Both the position numbers and the translations under genes were made by a program. Under the pieces are notes generated by a model. The model had not been told where the DNA came from. It worked only from the letters and a program-made list of their open reading frames with translations, and ran no database searches. From Deltaproteobacteria bacterium (GTDB taxonomy: Bacteria; Desulfobacterota; Binatia; UBA9968), in contig JACPFE010000383.1 of assembly GCA_016183145.1 (NCBI GenBank), positions 1 to 12,420 of the forward strand: a stretch of DNA of 12,420 nucleotides, given 5' to 3'. This document shows positions 4,311 through 12,420 of this stretch, in pieces. Every line of letters begins with the position of its first letter. The first letter of the stretch is position 1.

Positions 4311-5993
4311 TTACTCCGTCCTCGCCCGCTCTTCTTTCCTCGGATCTGCCGCGCCGCTCGCTTTTCCTTGCTTGACCGTGATCGCCTGAACCACACCGGC
4401 CACGCCGCGTTCTCTCACGTTATGCCCGCGCCGCTCCAACGACCTTTTGGCTTCTGCGGGGATGTCCGCCTCGGCGATGAGATTGTCCGGCATCCATTGG
4501 TGATGAATACGCGGCGAGCCAACGGCTTCTCTTACCGGCATTTGAAAATCGATCAGGTTTAGAATCGTCTGCAAGGTCGCGCTGATGATGCGCGGCCCAC
4601 CGGCGCCGCCCACGACGGCCTCCGGACGCTCGCCCTGTAAGATGATTGTCGGCGCCATGCTGCTCAGCGGCCTTTTTTTCGGCTGCAAGGCATTGGCTTC
4701 GTTGCCGGTGAGGCCGTAGACATTGCCGCTCGGATGAATCGCGAAATCATCCATCGTGTTGTTCATTACGACGCCGGTCCTGGGCGCGAGCAGTTTCGAG
4801 CCGAAGCGGGTGTTGACCGACTGCGTGCAGGCCACCGCGTTGCCGAAGCGGTCGACGACGCTGAAGTGCGTCGTACCGCCCTGCTCCGCCTTGAAATTGA
4901 CCAGACCGTAGAACTTGGGAGGCTGGGTCTTCACCGGCGAGATGCGCCCGCGAATCCACGCCGCGTAATCCTTGGACGTAAGCATCGCCAGCGGCGCCTT
5001 GACAAAATCCGGGTCGCCCAGATACTGCGCGCGGTCGGCAAAAGCATGCTTCATCGCCTCGGCGAGCAGTTGGAGATAGGTTCCCTCGTTGTGGGGCAGC
5101 TTATTTAATTGATGCGCCTCGAGCACGTTGAGCATTTGCAATATCGCGACGCCGCCGGAGCTCGGCGGCGGCATGGCGATGACGGTCCGTTTGCGGTACT
5201 GACCGATCAGCGGTTCGCGCCACACTGGCTTATAGTTTTTGAGATCCTCAAGAGTCAAAACGCCGCCTTCTTTCTTAACCGTGTCGACAATCGACTGGGC
5301 GATCCAGCCTTGATAGAAGACTTCCGCCCCTTGAGACGCAATGGCCTTCAAAGTCTCGCCAAGCTCCGGCTGGCGGATCAGTTCGCTCTCGGCGGGCACC
5401 TGGTCCTTTGGCAAAAAGACCCTCCCGATGTCGGGAAATTTTCTCATCGTCGCCTGCTGGCGCTCGATGGCGAAGCGCAGGGCCGCTTCAAGCGGAAAAC
5501 CTTCCGTTGCGTACTTGATGGCAGGGGCCGCAAGCGCTTGCAGCGGCAAACTGCCGAAGCGTTTGAACGCCGCCAGCAAACCCGCCACCTCTCCCGGCAC
5601 GGCCACCGCCAATCCTCCGGTGAGGCTGAGGGACGACACCGGTTTGCCGTCTTTCATGTAGAGTTCTTTGCGCGCGCCCTCCGGCGCGGTCTCGCGAAAA
5701 TCGAGGGCGTGGGCTCGCCGCTCTTTGGCGTCGTAGATCACCATAAAACCACCGCCCCCCAGCCCCGACGACGCCTGATCGACCACCGAGAGCGCGAAGG
5801 CCGTGGCAATCGCGGCGTCCATCGCATTGCCGCCGCGTTCTAGAATTTCCATACCGGCCTTGGTGGCGAGCGGGCTATCCGACACAACCAGGCCGGAAGC
5901 AGTGCGCTGGGCAAAACTGAGATCTGCGACGCCGAGAAGATTAAAAAAGACGACGACCGTGAAAATAATTCTAGATTTGAAGAAAATTCGCAT
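4311..5993 (-). CDS. ggt: Gamma-glutamyltransferase / glutathione hydrolase precursor
   Basis: A 560-residue Ntn-hydrolase that cleaves the gamma-glutamyl bond of glutathione and related compounds and transfers the group to water or to amino acids, normally in the periplasm. Residues 1-29 form a signal peptide (hydrophobic FTVVVFFNLLGVADL, cleavage near SFAQ). The precursor self-cleaves before T374 of TTHFSVVD, which becomes the nucleophile of the small subunit. Other hallmark residues are R100 (LDFRETAPEG, binds the gamma-glutamyl carboxylate), NNTMDDF (411-417), S444-S445-M446 and the oxyanion glycines in GGAGGPR (462-468). Length is normal for the family and the gene looks intact. It stands alone, convergent with the cassettes and divergent from addB. 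The ATG at 5993 is the only start giving a proper signal peptide; its ribosome binding site is weak. Likely roles are glutathione salvage and amino acid supply. Confidence 0.95.
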   Translation of the reverse strand: MRIFFKSRIIFTVVVFFNLLGVADLSFAQRTASGLVVSDSPLATKAGMEILERGGNAMDAAIATAFALSVVDQASSGLGGGGFMVIYDAKERRAHALDFRETAPEGARKELYMKDGKPVSSLSLTGGLAVAVPGEVAGLLAAFKRFGSLPLQALAAPAIKYATEGFPLEAALRFAIERQQATMRKFPDIGRVFLPKDQVPAESELIRQPELGETLKAIASQGAEVFYQGWIAQSIVDTVKKEGGVLTLEDLKNYKPVWREPLIGQYRKRTVIAMPPPSSGGVAILQMLNVLEAHQLNKLPHNEGTYLQLLAEAMKHAFADRAQYLGDPDFVKAPLAMLTSKDYAAWIRGRISPVKTQPPKFYGLVNFKAEQGGTTHFSVVDRFGNAVACTQSVNTRFGSKLLAPRTGVVMNNTMDDFAIHPSGNVYGLTGNEANALQPKKRPLSSMAPTIILQGERPEAVVGGAGGPRIISATLQTILNLIDFQMPVREAVGSPRIHHQWMPDNLIAEADIPAEAKRSLERRGHNVRERGVAGVVQAITVKQGKASGAADPRKEERARTE

Positions 5994-6121
5994 AAGAATG
6001 GCTTTCTGTCTAATGGTTTATAGGTGGATTTGCAACTGACTCACTCCCGGTTTGAAGCTGGGATCTTGCCCGCAGACGGCCCAAAGCCAACAGCAATCGT
6101 CCGACCTCGCCACATGAGTGA

Positions 6122-6160
6122 GTCACCCTGAGCGACGGCGAAGGGTCTCGGCGAAGACCC
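6122..6160 (-). repeat. Dispersed repeat copy C with adjacent perfect hairpin
   Basis: CCCTGAGCGACGGCGAAGGG (6126-6145) is, on the other strand, a CCCTTCG...GCTCAGGG motif of the same kind as copies A and B. It runs into GGGTCT-CGGCGA-AGACCC (6143-6160), a perfect six-base stem with a six-base loop. It has no T-run, so it is not a typical terminator, and it lies upstream of both neighbouring genes. Confidence 0.55.
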
Positions 6161-6184
6161 CGATTTCCTAGACGCGGCTTTCTC

Positions 6185-6213
6185 TTGCCAATCAGAATTC
6201 CATATTCCATATT
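6185..6213 (+). promoter_or_regulatory. Candidate sigma70-type promoter for addBA
   Basis: TTGCCA (6185-6190, five of six to TTGACA) and CATATT (6208-6213, four of six to TATAAT) are separated by 17 bases and lie 44 bases before the addB start. The spacing is ideal but the -10 box is only fair, and the organism's promoter rules are unknown. Confidence 0.35.
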
Positions 6214-6257
6214 GGCTCTGCGACGAAACGCTGCGGCGCGGCGATCGACGACCCACC

Positions 6258-9200
6258 ATGCAAACGATCCTGGGGCCATTTCATCCGTACCTGGAAGACG
6301 CGCTTACGGATGAAATCCAGAAATATAAAAAGGACGATTCCCTTTGCCCTCTTCTTATTCTGGTCCCTTCGGATGCGCTCAGGCGCCGGCTAAAAATTGT
6401 CCTCGCCCGCGAACGCGGCCTCTCGTTGGTGAATCTCGAGCTGCTGACTTTTTCCCAGCTATCCTTGAAGCTTTTCGCGGAGGTCAACGGTTCACAAGCC
6501 CCGGTTCTGCGCGACGATCTCTTTTTCGAAGAAGTGCTGCGCCAGCTTATCCGCGGACGCCAGCCGGGGGCCGAAGCCTTCGCCGCAATCGAAGAGCGCG
6601 CCGGCGGCTGCGCGGCGCTGTGGCAGACGCTGCGGGATCTACGCGACGGCATGGTCGATCCCGGACTCGCGCTCGAAGCCCTACGCGAGGGTCAATTCAC
6701 CCGTAAAACCAACGAGCGAACCGCTGATCTTTTAGTCTTGCTGCATACTTTCCTGAGTTTTTGCGCCAGCCAATCGATCGGCAGTCACGCGAATTTGGAC
6801 CGGCTGGCGGCGGCGCAAGCGCCCGGCTCTACTTTTCTCCGCCGGTTCGCCCAGGTTTTCTACTACGGTTTTTACGACCTCACACAGGTTCAGATCGAGC
6901 TTTTTCACGCGGTCGCGCAAAACCATCCGACGACGCTCTTTTTTCCGCTGCTCCCGACACGGCCGGGCCACGATGCTTGGAGCTTCGCCGAGCGCTTTTA
7001 CGAGCGCCATGTCCAGGGCTACAACACGGCGCCGGCCGCGGAACTGATCGGAGCTAACGGCGCGTCGTTACCCCTTACGCTCCGGCTCTTCGATGAAAAC
7101 ACCGAGCGCGCTTACGCCGAGGGGCCGCAGTCGTGGCGCTGCACGGTTGCGAATGCTTTTGGTATCCACGATGAGATCGCCGCCGTCGCCAAAGAAATCC
7201 TTCGGCTCGCCGATGAGGAACGCTTTGCGTTTAATCAAATCGGCGTCGTCGCCCGGAGCCTCGAAACCTACGGGCCGGCGATCAAAGAACTCTTTTACGA
7301 GCACCAAATTCCCATAACCGGCGCCATCGAAGAACCGCTGGGGCAGTTTCCGCTGATCAAATCGGTCACTCTGCTGTTGAATTTGCCGGCGAAAGACTTT
7401 CTACGCTCCCAGGTCATCGACCTGATTTCTTCGCCCTATTTCAAAATCGAAAATTTCACCGCGGAAAAAGATTGGGCGCGGCCCGACTTGTGGGATCTGG
7501 CGACCCGCGAACTGGCGATCACCAAAGGCATCCACGAGTGGCGCCGGCTGCGCAACTATACCCATCGCGACATCGTGATCTCGCAACTCTCCGGCGACGA
7601 CGAGGCGCGGGTCATTCGCGTCAACGCGGCGCAGCTTCGCTGCCTGGCCGAGATCGTCGAGGGTCTCGCCGCCGACCTCACGGCCTTGGCGCCGTCCGCA
7701 TCGTGGAGCTTTTATGCCGAGACCTGGAAAGAGCTTCTTGAAAAGCACCTGGGCATTGCAAACGCAGGCCAGGCGCCGGCAGAGAGCACCGAGGAGCCGT
7801 TGCGTGAAAAAATCCTCGCCATCCTGGAGCAGCTCGCCGGCCTGGACGCCATCGGCAATCAGGTTTCCTTAAGCGAATTTAGCCACACCTTTCAGCACTG
7901 GTTGGAGCGTTCGAGCATCGCCGCGGCCTCCGGCAATAACGACGGCGTCGCGGTGCTGAGCGCCACCGCCGCCCGCGGCCTTTGTTACCGCGCGCTTTTC
8001 ATCGTCGGTCTGAACGAAGGAATCTTTCCCCGCACGATACGCGAAGACGCTTTTTTGCGCGACCGCGACCGGGAGATTTTAGAGCGTGACCTGGGCTACA
8101 AGATCAATCAAAAGTTGGCGGCCTTCGACGAGGAAAAGCTTTTGTTCACCCTTCTGGTCGGCGCCGCGCGCGAGCGGCTCTACTGTTCTTTTCAACGCGC
8201 CGACGAGGGCGGCCGGGGGCTGGCGCCCTCGTGGTACTTAAGCGATCTCGAGCGCGCGCTCGGCCGCCCGCCGACGATGCCTCTTAGCAAGATAACCATT
8301 CCGCGCAGCGCGCTGGAGAAGTCCGCGACCCCGCCCTTCGACCGCGAGGAATTCTTGTCACCCGAAGAACTCATCATTCGGCTCAGTTTGGCAGGTAAAG
8401 ATCCCACACCTCTGGTCGAAGGTTTCGCGCTGGCTCCGGCCCTCTATAAGCAAGGACGCAAAGCGGTCGCGGCGCTCGATCAGAGCAGCGAACGGCTAGG
8501 CGGCTACGACGGCGCTACCGGTCCGCTCAGCGAATATTGGGACCATTTTTCTGAGCGCGGCCTCTCGCCCACAGCGCTCGAAACCTACGCCCGTTGCCCG
8601 TTTCAATTTTTCGCGCGCCACGTACTTGGCTTGGAGCGGCTTGAGCGCCCCGAGGAGATATCGGGTCCCAGCGCCGCCGAATTCGGCGAGCTCGGCCACG
8701 CGATTCTATCCGGCGTTTATCAAATCTTGATTGAACAAGGCTTCTTCGACGGCAAAGCCGCGCCGATCAGCCTGGAGTCAACCTTGGCCTCGGTCGCGCA
8801 GCAGGTATTCGCCGAATACGAAAGGAACAATCCCGTCGGTTACGCGCTCACCTGGGACGACCTCAAAGAGCGGCTCACGCAAATGCTCCGGCAAGTGATT
8901 GAACGGGACCTCGAGGAACTCTCGGCCTCCGGTTTCAAACCGGTAGGCCTGGAGACCGAAACCACCGATCGGCTCGCGATGGATTGGCCCGTGCCGTCCA
9001 AAGGCATGACTATTCGCGGCCGCATGGACCGCATCGACTGCGATCCGGCAACTGACCGGCTGCGCGTGATCGATTACAAGTTCAAGCTCGGCGCAAACCC
9101 GGCCACAGCGGATAAGAATCTCTATCGCGCCGCTCTGCGCGGCGAACGCTTGCAGCCGCCGTTTTATTGTCTGCTTGGGCGGCGGTGGGCCGATGACCAT

Positions 9201-9524
9201 AACCGAAAGCCCGCCGATCAGCAGGTGGAGGCCAAGTTTTATTACCTCGCCCCGCGTTGGTCCGACGGGCCGCTGGTGGTGGCGGAGTTTGGCGCGGCCG
9301 GTCTTAGCGGTGATCTCGGAGCCGCAGTCAAACATACCATCGCTCATCTTGCCACGGGCATTCGCCGTGGCGATTTTTTTATTCAGCGCGGCGAGCACTG
9401 CCAGCACTGCGATGTCGCGGAGATTTGCCGTAAGAACCATCCGCCGAGCCTGTGGCGCGCGGAGAATGATCCAGCGACCCGGCCGCACCGAGAATTGCGC
9501 GGCAAAGATCTCAAGAAACTATGA
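6258..9524 (+). CDS. addB: AddB-like helicase-nuclease subunit (Fe-S PD-(D/E)XK nuclease)
   Basis: A 1088-residue subunit of the AddAB double-strand-break resection complex, cytoplasmic, which degrades one strand and recognises Chi-like sites so that RecA can load. The N-terminal half resembles the UvrD-like fold of AddB, but a Walker A motif is not visible where AddB of Bacillus has one, so this subunit may not hydrolyse ATP. The C-terminal nuclease is clear: D924 in RGRMDRID, then D939-Y940-K941 in VIDYKF. Four cysteines, C780 (YARCPFQFF), C1048, C1051 and C1057 (HCQHCDVAEIC), match the iron-sulfur cluster that staples AddB nuclease domains. The ATG at 6258 starts MQTILGPFHP and lacks a strong ribosome binding site, so the exact start is moderately certain. 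The gene overlaps addA by four bases (ATGA). Confidence 0.88.
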   Translation: MQTILGPFHPYLEDALTDEIQKYKKDDSLCPLLILVPSDALRRRLKIVLARERGLSLVNLELLTFSQLSLKLFAEVNGSQAPVLRDDLFFEEVLRQLIRGRQPGAEAFAAIEERAGGCAALWQTLRDLRDGMVDPGLALEALREGQFTRKTNERTADLLVLLHTFLSFCASQSIGSHANLDRLAAAQAPGSTFLRRFAQVFYYGFYDLTQVQIELFHAVAQNHPTTLFFPLLPTRPGHDAWSFAERFYERHVQGYNTAPAAELIGANGASLPLTLRLFDENTERAYAEGPQSWRCTVANAFGIHDEIAAVAKEILRLADEERFAFNQIGVVARSLETYGPAIKELFYEHQIPITGAIEEPLGQFPLIKSVTLLLNLPAKDFLRSQVIDLISSPYFKIENFTAEKDWARPDLWDLATRELAITKGIHEWRRLRNYTHRDIVISQLSGDDEARVIRVNAAQLRCLAEIVEGLAADLTALAPSASWSFYAETWKELLEKHLGIANAGQAPAESTEEPLREKILAILEQLAGLDAIGNQVSLSEFSHTFQHWLERSSIAAASGNNDGVAVLSATAARGLCYRALFIVGLNEGIFPRTIREDAFLRDRDREILERDLGYKINQKLAAFDEEKLLFTLLVGAARERLYCSFQRADEGGRGLAPSWYLSDLERALGRPPTMPLSKITIPRSALEKSATPPFDREEFLSPEELIIRLSLAGKDPTPLVEGFALAPALYKQGRKAVAALDQSSERLGGYDGATGPLSEYWDHFSERGLSPTALETYARCPFQFFARHVLGLERLERPEEISGPSAAEFGELGHAILSGVYQILIEQGFFDGKAAPISLESTLASVAQQVFAEYERNNPVGYALTWDDLKERLTQMLRQVIERDLEELSASGFKPVGLETETTDRLAMDWPVPSKGMTIRGRMDRIDCDPATDRLRVIDYKFKLGANPATADKNLYRAALRGERLQPPFYCLLGRRWADDHNRKPADQQVEAKFYYLAPRWSDGPLVVAEFGAAGLSGDLGAAVKHTIAHLATGIRRGDFFIQRGEHCQHCDVAEICRKNHPPSLWRAENDPATRPHRELRGKDLKKL

Positions 9525-12420
9525 GCGCCAGTCCGAACGAGATCGATCTCCTCGACGCCGCCGAACGCGAGCGCGCCACCGCCACCTTCGACCGCAACCT
9601 CGTGGTCACCGCCGGCGCCGGCACCGGCAAAACCACGCTTTTGGTCGACCGGCTCGCGCATCTGCTGCTGCGCAACCCCGACCCGCTGCGCATCACCGAG
9701 ATCGTCGCGCCCACGTTCACCAACAAGGCCGCCAACGAGATGAAGCTCAGACTGCGGGAGCGGTTGCAATCCTATCTCGCCGCGCGGCTTGACCAGGAGC
9801 CGGCGAGTGACGTCGAGCGCGGCGCCAAAAGAGAAGTCGCATCGTTGATCGCGCGCTATCAGCTTTCCAAGGACGATCTCGACCGCCGCGTCCACGATGC
9901 CTTGCGAAACCTCGAGCGGAGCGACATCGGCACGATCCATAGTTTCGCGGCGACGCTGCTGCGCCTCGATCCGCTCGAAGCCGGCATCGATCCGCAGTTC
10001 CGCGAAGACGACGGCAAACAATTCGACCGGTTGTTCGACGAGCGCTGGGACCTCTGGCTCGGCGAGGAACTTACGCTCAAAAGCATCCACGCCGAGCAAT
10101 GGCGAATCATTCTCGGCAAGCTCGCCCTCGATCAGGTCAAAGCGCTGGCAAAATCGTTCGCCAACGAAACCGTCGGGATAACACCGGATCGGGGCTCTTC
10201 GAAAACGTTTCCCCAGGCATTGCAAGATTGGCTGGCCGGATTGGAGGCTAAGGCCGCGGCGCTCAGCGAGCGCCATCCGGAAGATCGGATGAACGAAAAG
10301 CTCGCGCGCGCGGCGCTTGAAGTCATTCGAGCGTGCCGCCAGAGCGCGGCGGCAACCCATGGCGATACGGAGACGGAATCGTTGCTTCGGGAAAAATCGA
10401 TCAACCGAAACCTCAAGGGCTGGTCGGAACAGGATGTCGCCGAAGCTCAGGACCTGGTGCGCGCGGCCAGGGGCCTGCTCCAGGTGGACGGCGAGCTGTC
10501 GGCCCTGCTCTGGACGCTGCTGGTTCCCTTCGCCGAAACATTTCGGCAATTTTTCGTCCACCAAGGATTTGTCTCTTTCGACGGTTTGCTTATTCGCGCG
10601 CGCGACCTGGTGCGCGATCATCTCCAGGTGCGCGCGGAACTCAAGCGGCGCTACCGCTCGATCTTGATCGACGAGTTTCAGGACACCGATCCGATCCAAT
10701 ATGAAATCCTGCTCTACCTCGCCGAGCAGCAGGGCCGACCGGCAAAGGACTGGCGCGAGGTCAGGCTCACGCCGGGAAAGGTTTTCGTCGTCGGCGATCC
10801 GAAACAATCGATCTACGCCTTTCGCCGCGCCGACATCGAGGCTTACCTCGAAGTCGTCGAGAAAATCATCAAGGCGCAGGACGGCATCGAATGCCGGCTC
10901 ACCACCAACTTCCGCAGCAACGCGCAAATCCTCGAGGTCGTAAACGGCATTTTCACATCACTCATCGAGGCGCGGAACGGCATCCAACCGCCCTACATCG
11001 CCATTCACCCGGCGCCGGGCCGGAGCGGTGCGAGCGGCGCCTTACCCAAGGTGATCGTCCGCAAAATCGTTGCCGGCGATGACGAACTGAACGCGGAGAA
11101 AGCCCGCCGGCTCGAAGGCGAAAGCCTGGCGCTCTGGCTCAAAGACGAAATCCTGGGTAAAACGGCGGTCCTCAACGCCCGCGGCGAAGAAATTTACGCC
11201 CAACCCAAAGACGTCGCTCTGCTGTTCCGCAAGCTGACCGACATTCATGACTACCTGGAGCCGCTGCGCCGGCAGGGGATTCGCTACGTCGTCGAGGGCG
11301 AGCGCCATTTTTACGCCGCCAAAGAAATCATCGACGCCGTCAACCTGTTGCGCGCCGTCGAAAATCCCCACGACCGATTGGCCCTGGTCGGCGTGCTGCG
11401 CTCGCCGTTGGGCGGATTGACCGACCGTCAGATCTATGACCTGCACCGAGAAAACCTTCTCGACTACCGCAAGGCAAGCGGCAAGAAAGAATTCGCGCCC
11501 GCTCTCACCGAACTCTACCAGACGCTGGCGCGGCTGCACGCGGAGACTCGAGTGTTGCCGGTCGGCGCGGCCGTCGCTCATATCTTTGCGAGTCTGCCCA
11601 TCAAGTTGCTCGCGGCCTGTTATTTCCACGGCGAGCAAGCGGTTGCCAATCTGGAAAAGCTCAGACAGCAGGCCGAGCTGCTGGGGCATGAAGGCTTGAC
11701 CACGCTCAAAGAAGCGATCCGCCAACTACAAGAGCGCGTGCTCGGAGTGAAAGAAGAAGGCGAGAGCGTGCTCGCCGAGGAAAATCTCGACGCGGTGCGC
11801 ATCATGAGCATCCACAAAGCCAAGGGGCTGGAATTTCCCATCGTCGTCCTGGCCGGGTGCCAGGCCGGAACAGAGGCGCGCCAGAGCGCCGAAGCGGAAG
11901 CGCTGTTCGATTGGTCGAGCGGCCTCACCGGCATGCGCGTCGGTGCGCTCTGCGATCTGGCCGGTCTCTACATTACCGAGAAGGCCAGAGTGAGAGCCGC
12001 GGAGGAACAAAAGCGCGTGCTTTACGTCGCCATGACCCGCGCCCGAGAACACCTTATCGTCTCCTGCGTGCCAACCGGGCGGCGGTCGGGCGGCAGTTTT
12101 CTTTCCATGCTGGACGATTGCTTTACCGGGGAACTCGATACCGCCGAAGCGTCCAAGCGCGTGCAAATCGGCGGCGGCGCAGTCGACATTCAAGTGGTAT
12201 CGGCGCGGCTCTCGGCTCCTGGCAGAGCCAAGAGCAAACCCAAAGGCGGCAGAAGAAAACTTGCGTGGCGGCCCTTTATCGATCGCTGGACGCGCCGGCG
12301 CGAGCGATACCGGTCGATTATGAACCAGCCGCCCTTCGTGACGCCGACGCTTTTGCAGGAAAAAACTATGGAATTGAGCGAGGCTGTGCGGCAGCGTCCG
12401 CGTGCCGGACTCAAGCGCAC
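9521..12420 (+). CDS. addA: AddA-like UvrD/Rep-family helicase subunit, cut by the window end
   Basis: About 966 residues of the helicase subunit of AddAB are present; the frame is still open at the window edge. It is a superfamily 1A, 3'-5' helicase. Motif I (Walker A) is AGAGTGKTT at 31-39 with K37. Motif Ia is FTNKAANEM. Motif II is LIDEFQDTD with D384 and E385. Motif III is VVGDPKQSIYAFRRAD, motif IV is LTTNFRSN, motif V is IMSIHKAKGLEFPIVVLAG and motif VI is VLYVAMTRAREHL. The C-terminal PD-(D/E)XK nuclease typical of AddA would lie beyond the window; full AddA proteins are usually about 1150-1250 residues. The start is ATG at 9521, overlapping the addB stop (ATGA), so translation is coupled and the subunits are probably made in similar amounts. 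The missing end is a window artefact, not evidence of truncation. Confidence 0.9.
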   Translation, partial: MSASPNEIDLLDAAERERATATFDRNLVVTAGAGTGKTTLLVDRLAHLLLRNPDPLRITEIVAPTFTNKAANEMKLRLRERLQSYLAARLDQEPASDVERGAKREVASLIARYQLSKDDLDRRVHDALRNLERSDIGTIHSFAATLLRLDPLEAGIDPQFREDDGKQFDRLFDERWDLWLGEELTLKSIHAEQWRIILGKLALDQVKALAKSFANETVGITPDRGSSKTFPQALQDWLAGLEAKAAALSERHPEDRMNEKLARAALEVIRACRQSAAATHGDTETESLLREKSINRNLKGWSEQDVAEAQDLVRAARGLLQVDGELSALLWTLLVPFAETFRQFFVHQGFVSFDGLLIRARDLVRDHLQVRAELKRRYRSILIDEFQDTDPIQYEILLYLAEQQGRPAKDWREVRLTPGKVFVVGDPKQSIYAFRRADIEAYLEVVEKIIKAQDGIECRLTTNFRSNAQILEVVNGIFTSLIEARNGIQPPYIAIHPAPGRSGASGALPKVIVRKIVAGDDELNAEKARRLEGESLALWLKDEILGKTAVLNARGEEIYAQPKDVALLFRKLTDIHDYLEPLRRQGIRYVVEGERHFYAAKEIIDAVNLLRAVENPHDRLALVGVLRSPLGGLTDRQIYDLHRENLLDYRKASGKKEFAPALTELYQTLARLHAETRVLPVGAAVAHIFASLPIKLLAACYFHGEQAVANLEKLRQQAELLGHEGLTTLKEAIRQLQERVLGVKEEGESVLAEENLDAVRIMSIHKAKGLEFPIVVLAGCQAGTEARQSAEAEALFDWSSGLTGMRVGALCDLAGLYITEKARVRAAEEQKRVLYVAMTRAREHLIVSCVPTGRRSGGSFLSMLDDCFTGELDTAEASKRVQIGGGAVDIQVVSARLSAPGRAKSKPKGGRRKLAWRPFIDRWTRRRERYRSIMNQPPFVTPTLLQEKTMELSEAVRQRPRAGLKR

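Larger units (their letters stand above)
5994..6257. other. Divergent intergenic region between ggt and addB
   Basis: No gene is supported here; minus-strand frames (6010-6279, 6041-6259) have no recognisable content. The region must hold the promoters for ggt (leftward) and addB (rightward). It contains a dispersed repeat with a perfect hairpin (6122-6160), a tandem CCATATT duplication (6200-6213) and a candidate promoter toward addB. Confidence 0.6.

Noticed and set aside
4125..4562. Plus-strand frame with Leu/Phe-Glu-Arg repeats
   Set aside because: The pattern comes from the 9-base tandem repeat, and the rest runs antisense to the ggt 3' end; no ribosome binding site.
5109..5843. 244-residue plus-strand frame opposite ggt
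   Set aside because: Shadow of ggt: Arg-, His- and Ala-rich composition with no recognisable motif.
9383..10927. 514-residue open frame on the minus strand
   Set aside because: It lies antisense to the end of addB and start of addA, whose helicase motifs are unmistakable; long antisense frames are expected in GC-rich coding DNA.

Overview
The window looks like chromosomal DNA from a GC-rich Gram-negative bacterium, probably uncultivated. The signs are an exported gamma-glutamyltransferase, an addB-addA operon of the proteobacterial type, and a mobile region holding an IS91-like element and integron gene cassettes. The sequence alone does not allow a firm taxonomic call; a deltaproteobacterium-like or related deep proteobacterial lineage is only a guess.

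Layout, left to right. Positions 1-380 hold no convincing gene, but contain a dispersed GC-rich repeat and short iteron-like direct repeats. Positions 381-2830 are an IS91-like insertion element. It has 15-bp terminal inverted repeats with one mismatch, a tyrosine recombinase gene and an HUH-type (Y2) transposase gene, both on the + strand. A second copy of the dispersed repeat starts right at its right edge.

Positions 2935-4136 are the most interesting part: two complete integron gene cassettes with no integron integrase in view (a CALIN-type arrangement). In each cassette the six bases at the start (TTAGGT, TTAGAC) are the exact complement of the R'' box of that cassette's own attC (ACCTAAC, GTCTAAC), as expected if each cassette once closed into a circle. 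Both attC sites fold into hairpins with the typical extra unpaired base in the L'' arm, and the two sites share their arm sequences. Cassette 1 carries a small protein with a signal peptide and unknown function. Cassette 2 carries a probable toxin-antitoxin pair, DUF4258 plus a YgiT/MqsA-type zinc-finger protein, translationally coupled by an ATGA overlap.

Positions 4137-4310 hold small tandem repeats. Positions 4311-5993 (- strand) encode an exported gamma-glutamyltransferase. A 264-bp divergent intergenic region contains a third dispersed repeat, a perfect small hairpin and a candidate promoter. It leads into addB (6258-9524) and addA (9521 to beyond the window end), which overlap by ATGA. 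Together these would form the AddAB helicase-nuclease that processes double-strand breaks for RecA-dependent repair. The right half is ordinary core genome; the left third is accessory DNA assembled by transposition and probably by site-specific cassette recombination.
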